Assembly (NCBI GenBank): GCA_036732755.1
Contig: DAINBU010000207.1
Location: 1 to 5,155, forward strand
DNA from: DASRRB01 sp036732755
GTDB lineage: Bacteria > Planctomycetota > B15-G4 > SIAN01
DNA length: 5,155 nt
Direction: 5' to 3'
The first letter of the stretch is position 1. Each line of letters begins with the position of its first letter. This document shows, in pieces, positions 1 to 5,155 of this stretch. The position numbers and the translations under genes are program-made. The notes under the pieces were generated by a model. That model ran no database searches. It saw only the letters and a list, made by a program, of their open reading frames with translations, and had not been told where the DNA came from.

Positions 1-32
1 GTTCATTGTTGCGAGCGTGTCCCGTCCCTCGA

Positions 33-156
33 CCTTTTTCCCCTCCGCCCTTTCACCACCGCTCGAGACCGTCGCGCGACGACGGGAAACCTGCTCCCCG
101 CGACCTCTTCGAGCCGTTCTCGAACGACGTCCGACGTCATTGCTGTGCCGCGGACG
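33..156 (+). repeat. Dispersed repeat copy R1 (long form)
   Basis: This copy opens with a 19-nt pyrimidine-rich block at 33-51 (CCTTTTTCCCCTCCGCCCT). The block is identical to the reverse complement of 5137-5155. The 8-mer GTCGCGCG follows at 71-78 and is met at the same spacing, within 1 nt, in R4. Positions 91-156 match the reverse complement of 484-548 (R2) at about 85% by hand alignment, including a perfect 16-nt core at 120-135 (TCGAACGACGTCCGAC). A 37-nt stretch, 120-156, pairs with 484-520 with only three mismatches. I cannot define the outer boundary exactly, and I do not recognise the family. Confidence 0.6.
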
Positions 157-284
157 TGGATCGGTCCGCGCCACGACGGCCGCATCCTTCTGTTGGAAGC
201 ATCACTGGATCGAGCGACTGCCACGTCGCGATGGATGGGCCCGCACTTCCACAGGCTCGAACCGACGCTGCAGTGCGCCGACGG

Positions 285-383
285 ATGCCGACGTGGATCG
301 TGGTCTGCCGACGGACTCTGAATTGGGCCGAATGCCGACATGGCTCGTGGCTGGCCGATGCCCGTCCACGGTACGTCGGCATT
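285..383. repeat. Internal direct repeats with a possible hairpin
   Basis: Two related 27-nt segments at 285-311 and 332-358 share the start ATGCCGAC and the block TCGTGG, with about five mismatches between them. The second also begins an inverted repeat. AATGCCGAC at 331-339 is perfectly complementary to GTCGGCATT at 375-383 (9 bp), and inside it CGTGG at 346-350 pairs with CCACG at 366-370, leaving a 15-nt loop. The 6-mer GCCGAC recurs several more times close by. The element lies between the inverted copies R1 and R2. A structured RNA or protein-binding role is possible but not shown. Short repeats of this size also arise by chance in GC-rich DNA. Confidence 0.35.
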
Positions 384-483
384 GAAATCGGACACGGCGA
401 GACAAGAGCCTTCGATCTACGTGCAGGTTGCGAGATCAAGCATTCGGCACCGACTCGGATTTGATCTTGCGCGCGGAGTGCGT

Positions 484-556
484 CGTCCGAGGCGCAGCAA
501 TGATGTCGGACGTCGTTCGAGGACCGTGCGAAGAGGCCGCGGGAGAAGACCTCGTT
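484..556 (-). repeat. Dispersed repeat copy R2, inverted relative to R1 and R3
   Basis: Read on the minus strand from 556 downward, this copy starts with a 27-nt block (556 to 530, starting AACGAGGTCTTCTCCC) that is identical to 681-707 of R3. It then continues into sequence matching R1, with the perfect 16-nt core at 505-520. R2 therefore joins the two sub-types of the family: its outer half pairs with R3 and its inner half pairs with R1. Weaker similarity continues past 556, where GCCCTCCCTC on the minus strand corresponds to GCCCTCATCG before R3. No target-site duplication was evident next to R1 or R2. Confidence 0.65.
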
Positions 557-680
557 GAGGGAGGGCCTCCAGCGACCGTCGACCACTGAATCAGCTGCAG
601 GCACGGTCCCATAGGTCGCGCAGTCCGCCGAGGCCGCCTCTGTTCAGCTGGGTCTTGCGGCCGAGGGCAGCCCTCATCGA

Positions 681-758
681 AACGAGGTCTTCTCCCGCGG
701 CCTCTTCACCCGCGCCCTCGACGTCCGCTCCTATTCCCTCGCCCTCGGCGTCCGCTCC
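681..758 (+). repeat. Dispersed repeat copy R3 with internal 27-nt duplication
   Basis: Positions 681-707 are identical to the reverse complement of 530-556. Positions 704-731 match the reverse complement of 5053-5080 (R4) with two mismatches in 28. The segment CTCGACGTCCGCTCC at 717-731 recurs with one change at 744-758, giving a 27-nt period. R3 lacks the extra AACG seen in R1 and R2 before ACGTCCG, so R3 and R4 form one sub-type and R1 and R2 the other. It ends 7 nt before the methyltransferase stop codon, so it lies in the 3' untranslated region of that gene. Confidence 0.6.
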
Positions 759-765
759 TCCCGCG

Positions 766-1425
766 TCACCGTTTGCGGACGACCGTCGCCCCGTCGCCGA
801 TCGCGAGGAGGCAGGCGTCGACGCGCGCGTCGGCGCGGATGCGGCGGTTGAGCGTCCGGATCGCGACGGTGTCGACGTCGGTGACCGACTCGTCGGCGAC
901 GGCGCCGCCCCAGAGCGTGTTGTCGAAGACTAGGACGCCGCTGGCGCGCAGCAGTACGAGGCACGCCTCGTAGTAGTCGGGGTAGGACGCCTTGTCGGCG
1001 TCGACGAAGGCGAGGTCGAAGGTGCCGGCGCGGCCGTCGCGCACGAGCGCCGAGAGCGTCTCCGCCGCCGGCGCGAGCTCGAGATCGATCCGGTCGGCGA
1101 CGCCCGCCGCCTTCCAGTGGCGGCGCGCGATCGCCGTCCACTCCTCGCTCACGTCGCAGGCGAGGATGCGGCCGCCCTCGGGCAGCGCGAGCGCCATCGC
1201 GAGCGCGCTGTAGCCGGTGAAGGTCCCGACCTCGAGCACGCGCCGCGCGCCGATCAACCGGACGAGCAGCGCGAGCAGGGCGCCCACCTCCGGCGCGAGC
1301 AGCATCCGCGCGTCGGGCAGCGCGGTGGTTTCCCGGCGCAGGCGCACCTGCGCCTCCGTCTCGCGCAGCGTCTGCTCGCGGACGTAGCGCTCGATCTCGG
1401 GCGGATTCACCGACTCGATCGACAT
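766..1425 (-). CDS. SAM-dependent O-methyltransferase (Methyltransf_3, caffeoyl-CoA/catechol O-methyltransferase-like)
   Basis: This 219-residue protein is predicted to transfer a methyl group from S-adenosylmethionine to a hydroxyl, probably on a catechol-like small molecule. Similar bacterial enzymes (YrrM-type) include some that act on RNA, so the substrate is unknown. Visible motifs are the SAM-binding loop VLEVGTFTGYSALAMA (residues 63-78), the acidic residue D91 that should contact the SAM ribose, and VDADK (141-145) plus FDNTLWGG (167-174). D142, D168 and N169 match the divalent-metal ligands of the family. The ending GDGATVVRKR is the usual family C-terminus, and the length is normal, so the gene looks complete. 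I chose the ATG at 1423-1425 because GGAGG lies 9 nt upstream and the family's usual N-terminus follows. A longer frame from 1515 adds 30 Arg-rich residues and is less likely. There is no signal peptide, so it should be cytosolic. It is divergent from the tricorn gene. Confidence 0.93.
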   Translation of the reverse strand: MSIESVNPPEIERYVREQTLRETEAQVRLRRETTALPDARMLLAPEVGALLALLVRLIGARRVLEVGTFTGYSALAMALALPEGGRILACDVSEEWTAIARRHWKAAGVADRIDLELAPAAETLSALVRDGRAGTFDLAFVDADKASYPDYYEACLVLLRASGVLVFDNTLWGGAVADESVTDVDTVAIRTLNRRIRADARVDACLLAIGDGATVVRKR

Positions 1426-1434
1426 GGATTCCCG

Positions 1435-1439
1435 CCTCC
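1435..1439 (-). promoter_or_regulatory. Shine-Dalgarno site of the methyltransferase
   Basis: On the minus strand this reads GGAGG, 9 nt before the ATG at 1425-1423. The strong match and good spacing favour this start over the in-frame ATG at 1515. Confidence 0.75.
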
Positions 1440-1536
1440 GGCATGCGCGACCCGGCCGGCGGCGCATTCTGCCCGGCGAGCGGCGGCTCGCTTTGGACGA
1501 CCGCGCGGGCCACAATCCCCGGCTTCCGCACGCGCC

Positions 1537-1554
1537 CCGGACCGCCCCGTCCGG
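1537..1554. other. Small hairpin or palindrome in the divergent intergenic gap
   Basis: CCGGAC at 1537-1542 and GTCCGG at 1549-1554 form a perfect 6-bp inverted repeat around a 6-nt loop (CGCCCC), 26 nt before the tricorn ATG. It could be an operator half-site pair or a leader hairpin, but a palindrome of this size is common in DNA this rich in GC. No credible -35/-10 pair was found for either gene in 1426-1580. Confidence 0.25.
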
Positions 1555-1567
1555 CGCCGCCAGACCC

Positions 1568-1571
1568 GAGG
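1568..1571 (+). promoter_or_regulatory. Likely Shine-Dalgarno site of the tricorn gene
   Basis: GAGG lies 9 nt before the ATG at 1581. It is a partial match, but together with the signal peptide that begins at this ATG it supports the chosen start over the upstream in-frame ATG at 1443. Confidence 0.55.
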
Positions 1572-1580
1572 TCGAGCGCC

Positions 1581-1682
1581 ATGATCGAGAGAGCGTCCCG
1601 CAAGAAGAGTCCGTGGTGGTCCGTGGTCGTCGGCGCCGTCGCCGCCTGCGCGGTCGGCCTCGCCGCCGCGCCGGCGCGCGCG
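1581..1682 (+). other. Signal peptide region of the tricorn homologue
   Basis: Residues 1-34 have a basic n-region (RASRKK), a hydrophobic core (SVVVGAVAACAVGLAAA) and a c-region ending APARA before QYRP. This fits Sec export with signal peptidase I cleavage after A34. There is no twin-arginine motif. The core contains VAAC (20-23), which also fits a relaxed lipobox, so a lipoprotein anchor at C23 cannot be excluded. The longer hydrophobic run and the good AxA site favour plain secretion. Confidence 0.8.
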
Positions 1683-4600
1683 CAGTACCGGCCCGACGCC
1701 GTGATGCTGCGCAACCCCGACGTGAGCAAGGACTCGATCGTCTTCCGGTTCGCCGGCGACCTCTGGCTGGTCGACAAGCGCGGCGGCGTCGCGCGCCCGC
1801 TCTCCTCGCCGGCCGGATCGGAGGCGATGCCGAAGTTCAGCCCCGACGGCCGGCAGATCGCGTTCATGGCGGGCTACGACGGCGGCAGCGACCTCTACGT
1901 GTTGGCGATCGACGGCGGCGTCCCGTTCCGCGTCACGCACCATCCCGACCGCGAGATGCTCTGCGACTGGGACCCGAGCGGCCGCGAGCTGATCTTCTTC
2001 GCGTCGTCGCTCTCCGGGCAGCAGCGCGCGCCCAAGCTCTTCCGCGTGCGCGCCGCCGGCGGCCAGCCGGTCGCGCTGCCGGTTCCCTACGGCGCGTGGG
2101 GGGCGGTCGACGAGACCGACACGTGGCTCGCGTACTGCCCGCAGACCTACGCGCTCACCGCGACCTGGAAGCGCTACCAGGGCGGACTCGCCGAGGACGT
2201 CTGGCTCTTCAACCTGAAGACGCGCGAGTCGCGCCGCGTCACCGACTTCCCCGGCCTCGACGCGCTCCCGATGTGGCACGGCCGGACCCTCTACTTCCTC
2301 TCCGACCGCGAGACGCTCCACCGCAACCTCTGGTCGTTCGACGTGCAGAGCGGCGACACGAAGCAGGTCACCGACTTCGACAGCGACGTCCGCTTCCCGT
2401 CGGTCGGCCCCGACGACATCGTCTTCGAGAACGGCGGCAGGCTCTGGCGCTACGAGTTCGCGACGAGCAAGTCGGTCGCGGTCGAGGTGCAGATCCCGAC
2501 CGACCGGCCGAACCTGCGCGCGCGCGCCGTCGACTGCAGCACGCTCGCCGGTCCGCTCGCGCCCGGCCCCAACGGCAAGCGCGCCGTCGTCTCCGCGCGC
2601 GGCGAGCTCTTCACGCTGCCCGCCAAGGACGGGGCGGCGCAGAACCTGACGCGCAGCGACGGCGTCGCCGAGCGCTTCCCATCCTGGAGCCCCGACGGGA
2701 AGTGGATCGCCTACTTCACCGACCGCAGCGGCGAGAACGAGCTTGCGGTGCGCTCCGGCGACGGCCGCCCGTTCCGCTGGCAGAGCCAGGCCGAGGCGAG
2801 CGACGAGAAGTCGCTCACGCAGCTCGGGCCGGGCTACCGCTTCCGGCCGGTCTGGTCGCCTGATTCGCGCGCGCTCTGCTTCCCGAGCCACGACGGCGCG
2901 CTCCACTGCGTGACGATCGACGACGGCGCGCACTCGGTCGTCGACACCGATCCCGACGGCCGCCCGGGCGGCGCGGCGTGGTCGCCCGACTCGCGCTGGA
3001 TCGCCTACACGCGGCGCGGCACGCAGTCGCGGCTCAGCACGATCTGGCTCTACGACACGGCGACGCGGCAGAACCACGAGGTGACCTCGGGGCAGTTTTC
3101 CGACGCCGAGCCGGTCTTCGAGCAAGGGGGCGACTGGCTCTTCTTCACGCGCCAGGCGACCTTCGACGCGATCTACTCCGACTACGACGAGACGTGGATC
3201 TACGCCAACTCGCGCAACCTGATCGCGGTGCCGCTGCGCGCCGACGTGAAGAACCCGTGGGCGCCGAAGAGCGACGACGAAGCAGCGCCCGCGGGCGACG
3301 CCGCCAAGGGCGGCGAGAAGAAGGACGACGCCAAGGCGGAAGAGGCGAAGGACGAGACCAAGAAGGACGACGCCAAGAAGGACGAGCCCAAGAAGGAGGA
3401 ACCGGTCAAGCCGGTCGAGATCCTCTTCGACGGCTTCGAGGCGCGCGCGCTCGTGGTCGACGTGCCGGCCGGCCGCATCACCGATCTGCAAGGGGCGAAG
3501 GGGAAGGTGCTCTACCGCCGGCTCCCGCGCTCGGGAGCGTCCGGCGAAAGCGCGAATCCCGACGACGACGCGCCGCGCGACGCCGGCGCGCTCTGCCGGT
3601 TCGACCTCGAGTCGAAGAAGGAGGAGAAGATCCTCGAAGGCGTCTCGGGCTACGAGGCGTGCGCCAAGGCGAACAAGGTGCTGGTGCGCGTCGGGCCCGC
3701 GTGGGGCTTCGTCGAGCTCGCCAAGGAGCAGAAGCTCGAGGACAAGATCGCGCTCACGAACCTCGTCGCCGACGTCGATCCGATGAAGGAGTGGGACGAG
3801 ATCGTGACCGACTGCGGTCGCGTGATGCGCGACTACTTCTACACGGCCGACATGCACCGCGTGGACTGGAACGCGGTGGTGGCGCGCTACCGCGCGGCGC
3901 TCTCCGACTGCACGGCGCGCGAGGACGTCGACTTCCTGATCCGCGAGATGATCGCCGAGCTCAACGTCGGCCACGCCTACGACCGGCCGCCCGCCGACAT
4001 GGACGACGGCAGGCCGGCGCGGCCGGTCGGCCTGCTCGGCTGCGACTGGGCGCTGGAGCGCGGCGCCTACAAGGTCGCGCGCCTCGTCGGCGGCGGCGCC
4101 TACGACGCCGACGCGCGCTCGCCGCTGGCGCTGCCGGGCGTCGACGTGAAGGCGGGCGAGTTCGTGCTCGCCGTGAACGAGGCGCCGATCGACGCCGGGC
4201 GCGACGTCTACGCCGCGTTCGAGGGGACCGCCGGCAAGCCGACCTGGATCACCGTGAACGGCGAGCCCAACCAGGACGGCAAGGAGCGGCGCGTCCTGGT
4301 CCAGCCGATCGCGAGCGAGGCGGAGCTGCGCTACCGCGACTGGGTCGCGGCGAACCGCGAGCTGGTGCGCAAGCTCTCCGACGGCCGCATCGGCTACGTG
4401 CACGTGCCCGACACCGGGCTGCACGGCCAGAACGAGCTGGTGCGCCAGTTCATGGGCGCGTTCGACAAGGACGCGCTGCTGATCGACGAGCGCTGGAACT
4501 CGGGCGGCCAGATCCCGACGCGCTTCATCGAGCTGCTCGACCGGCCGGTCACCAACTACTGGGCGGTGCGCCACGGCGAGGACTGGGCGTGGCCGCCGGT

Positions 4601-5012
4601 CGGCCACCGCGGGCCCAAGTGCATGCTGATCAACGGCTCGGCGGGCTCGGGCGGCGACTGCTTCCCGTGGTTCTTCCGGCAGGCGAAGCTCGGCAAGCTC
4701 ATCGGCCGGCGCACGTGGGGCGGGCTGGTCGGGATCTCCGGCAACCCCGGCTTCGTCGACGGCTCGGCGATCACCGTCCCGACCTTCGGCTTCTACAAGA
4801 AGGACGGCACCTGGGCGGTCGAGGGGCACGGCGTCGACCCCGACCTCGAGGTGATGGACGACCCCGCGAAGATGGTGAACGGCGACGACCCGCAGCTCCT
4901 GGCCGGCGTGCAGTGGCTGCAGAAGCAGCTCGAGACGTGGAAGTTCGACCGCCCCAAGCGCCCGGCGCCGCCCGACCGCTCGAAGGCGGGGATCCCGCAG
5001 GCGGATCGCTGA
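1581..5012 (+). CDS. Exported tricorn protease homologue (peptidase family S41)
   Basis: This 1143-residue protein has the full bacterial tricorn layout and should cleave peptides in the cell envelope. In order: a signal sequence (1-34), a first beta-propeller (about 40-300), a second propeller (about 315-730) with a Lys/Asp/Glu-rich insertion (577-613), a C1 helical domain (about 731-800), a PDZ-like domain (about 812-909) and the S41 catalytic domain (about 910-1094). Propeller blades show TolB/PD40-type motifs: FSPDGR at 86, WSPDGK at 369, and WSPDSR at 425 and 467. Catalytic candidates are H798 in NVGHAY, the nucleophile S1023 in AGSGGD, and E1081 in VEGHGVDPD. DERWNSGG (969-976) matches a core S41 strand-loop motif. 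Relative to archaeal tricorn (S745, H746, S965, D966, E1023), the serine before the histidine and the aspartate after the nucleophile are both Gly (G797, G1024). I recall this pattern as common in bacterial members. Upstream in-frame ATG 1443 would bury the signal peptide behind 46 Pro/Arg-rich residues, so it was rejected. Length is near the family norm and no frameshift is seen. Confidence 0.95.
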   Translation: MIERASRKKSPWWSVVVGAVAACAVGLAAAPARAQYRPDAVMLRNPDVSKDSIVFRFAGDLWLVDKRGGVARPLSSPAGSEAMPKFSPDGRQIAFMAGYDGGSDLYVLAIDGGVPFRVTHHPDREMLCDWDPSGRELIFFASSLSGQQRAPKLFRVRAAGGQPVALPVPYGAWGAVDETDTWLAYCPQTYALTATWKRYQGGLAEDVWLFNLKTRESRRVTDFPGLDALPMWHGRTLYFLSDRETLHRNLWSFDVQSGDTKQVTDFDSDVRFPSVGPDDIVFENGGRLWRYEFATSKSVAVEVQIPTDRPNLRARAVDCSTLAGPLAPGPNGKRAVVSARGELFTLPAKDGAAQNLTRSDGVAERFPSWSPDGKWIAYFTDRSGENELAVRSGDGRPFRWQSQAEASDEKSLTQLGPGYRFRPVWSPDSRALCFPSHDGALHCVTIDDGAHSVVDTDPDGRPGGAAWSPDSRWIAYTRRGTQSRLSTIWLYDTATRQNHEVTSGQFSDAEPVFEQGGDWLFFTRQATFDAIYSDYDETWIYANSRNLIAVPLRADVKNPWAPKSDDEAAPAGDAAKGGEKKDDAKAEEAKDETKKDDAKKDEPKKEEPVKPVEILFDGFEARALVVDVPAGRITDLQGAKGKVLYRRLPRSGASGESANPDDDAPRDAGALCRFDLESKKEEKILEGVSGYEACAKANKVLVRVGPAWGFVELAKEQKLEDKIALTNLVADVDPMKEWDEIVTDCGRVMRDYFYTADMHRVDWNAVVARYRAALSDCTAREDVDFLIREMIAELNVGHAYDRPPADMDDGRPARPVGLLGCDWALERGAYKVARLVGGGAYDADARSPLALPGVDVKAGEFVLAVNEAPIDAGRDVYAAFEGTAGKPTWITVNGEPNQDGKERRVLVQPIASEAELRYRDWVAANRELVRKLSDGRIGYVHVPDTGLHGQNELVRQFMGAFDKDALLIDERWNSGGQIPTRFIELLDRPVTNYWAVRHGEDWAWPPVGHRGPKCMLINGSAGSGGDCFPWFFRQAKLGKLIGRRTWGGLVGISGNPGFVDGSAITVPTFGFYKKDGTWAVEGHGVDPDLEVMDDPAKMVNGDDPQLLAGVQWLQKQLETWKFDRPKRPAPPDRSKAGIPQADR
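3309..3419 (+). repeat. Coding repeat: Lys/Asp/Glu-rich linker in the second propeller
   Basis: This encodes residues 577-613. Three consecutive pentapeptides, KKDDA, KKDEP and KKEEP, occupy 594-608, and an earlier KKDDAK is at 580-585. At DNA level the 18-mer AAGAAGGACGACGCCAAG occurs exactly at 3318-3335 and 3360-3377, with a close variant at 3375-3392. The stretch should be a disordered, highly charged loop projecting from the propeller. Charged insertions at this point are, as I recall, usual in bacterial tricorn homologues. The repeats suggest growth by slippage, so length may vary between strains. Confidence 0.8.
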
Positions 5013-5017
5013 GCTCT

Positions 5018-5061
5018 GCGGCTGGAAACTAAAGCGGCCGCGGCTTGGAACTGGAGCGGAC
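5018..5061. repeat. Two 22-nt tandem repeat units after the tricorn stop codon
   Basis: Units 5018-5039 and 5040-5061 align with five mismatches. Both start GCGGCT and carry the blocks AACT and AGCGG near the same positions. The first unit begins 5 nt after the stop codon. The second runs directly into repeat copy R4, so these may be the degenerate inner edge of that repeat. There is no rho-independent terminator: the only GC stem nearby (GCGGC with GCCGC) has no T-run. Confidence 0.45.
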
Positions 5062-5155
5062 GTCGAGAACGCGGGTGAAGCGGGCGCGGGGAGGAGGATT
5101 CGTGGTTGAACGCGCGACGGGCGGGGGCGGGTCGAGAGGGCGGAGGGGAAAAAGG
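5053..5155 (-). repeat. Dispersed repeat copy R4, inverted, truncated by the window end
   Basis: Read on the minus strand from 5155, this copy begins with the same 19 nt that open R1 (33-51). The shared GTCGCGCG follows (5118 to 5111), then a 28-nt block (5080 to 5053) matching R3 at 704-731 with two mismatches. It thus carries the left half of R1 and the right half of R3, which is what ties the copies into one family. It lies in the 3' untranslated region of the tricorn gene. Its outer edge may continue beyond the window. Confidence 0.6.

Larger units (their letters stand above)
1..765. other. Gene-free repeat-bearing intergenic region
   Basis: No reading frame here has a recognisable motif or a plausible ribosome binding site. 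The open frames on both strands give Arg/Ser/Pro-rich products typical of random GC-rich DNA. The stretch holds three copies of one dispersed repeat, listed separately as R1, R2 and R3, and a cluster of shorter internal repeats at 285-383. I see nothing definable in 557-680. No tRNA, rRNA or rho-independent terminator (GC stem plus T-run) is visible. Local base composition looks less strongly biased than in the two genes, with stretches such as those around 400-470, which fits non-coding or decayed DNA. The window starts here without an upstream gene, so how far the region extends is unknown. Confidence 0.75.

Noticed and set aside
6..604. Overlapping open frames of 120-155 codons on both strands, with similar Cys-His patches (DVRRHCC on plus, DVRHHCC on minus)
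   Set aside because: The similarity comes from the inverted repeat R1/R2 read on opposite strands, not from two related genes. There are no ribosome binding sites or family motifs.
33..758. CRISPR array
   Set aside because: The repeats are imperfect, in alternating orientation and unevenly spaced, with no regular spacers and no cas genes.
1426..1515. N-terminal extension of the methyltransferase from the ATG at 1515
   Set aside because: The added 30 residues are Arg-rich and unlike the family, and a GGAGG site lies 9 nt before the ATG at 1425.
1493..1516. TTGGAC and CACAAT as a possible promoter for the tricorn gene
   Set aside because: The spacer is only 12 nt, too short for a sigma70-type promoter, and both hexamers are poor matches.
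1443..1580. N-terminal extension of the tricorn gene from the ATG at 1443
   Set aside because: The extra 46 residues are Pro/Arg-rich and would hide the signal peptide. The ATG at 1581 has a ribosome binding site and begins a proper export signal.
1424..2863. Plus-strand frame overlapping the start of the tricorn gene in another phase
   Set aside because: The Arg/Pro/Ala-rich product shows no domain, and the tricorn frame covers the same bases with clear propeller motifs.
1407..4829. Very long open frame on the minus strand antisense to the tricorn gene
   Set aside because: It is a by-product of GC-rich third codon positions. Its translation is a low-complexity Arg/Ala/Val/Leu/Asp mixture without motifs, it also overlaps the real methyltransferase start, and the sense frame has every tricorn domain.
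5013..5060. Rho-independent terminator after the tricorn gene
   Set aside because: The available stem is 5 bp with a long loop and is not followed by a T-run.

Overview
This is a GC-rich bacterial window with two confident protein-coding genes, transcribed divergently, and repeat-bearing non-coding DNA on both sides. A class I SAM-dependent O-methyltransferase lies on the minus strand (766-1425). A large exported tricorn-protease homologue (S41 family) lies on the plus strand (1581-5012). The high GC, the strong GC bias at third codon positions and this exported bacterial tricorn subfamily (SGSGGD nucleophile motif, EGHGVDPD motif, Lys/Asp/Glu-rich insertion in the second propeller) suggest an environmental bacterium of a lineage such as Planctomycetota, Acidobacteriota, Myxococcota or a related phylum. 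The sequence alone does not decide between these.

Layout. Positions 1-765 contain no gene I can support. They hold three copies of a short imperfect repeat (R1 plus, R2 minus, R3 plus) and a small cluster of internal repeats with a possible hairpin. The methyltransferase ends only 7 nt from the recognisable edge of R3. A 155-bp divergent gap (1426-1580) separates the two start codons and carries a Shine-Dalgarno-like sequence for each gene plus one 6-bp hairpin. The tricorn gene fills 1581-5012. Its 143-bp downstream tail holds two 22-nt tandem units that run into a fourth repeat copy (R4, minus strand), which continues to the last base of the window.

How the genes work together. Nothing in the sequence shows a shared pathway. 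The methyltransferase is expected to be a cytosolic, metal-dependent enzyme acting on catechol-like hydroxyls. The tricorn homologue has an N-terminal signal sequence and is expected in the cell envelope, processing peptides. Divergent promoters in the shared gap could co-regulate them, but I see no convincing promoter pair.

The least expected content is the repeat family. It includes a perfect 27-nt inverted pair (530-556 / 681-707), an inverted pair of about 65 nt at about 85% identity (91-156 / 484-548), and a perfect 19-nt inverted pair at the two ends of the window (33-51 / 5137-5155). I do not recognise this family. I see no CRISPR array, tRNA, rRNA, transposase or defence gene.
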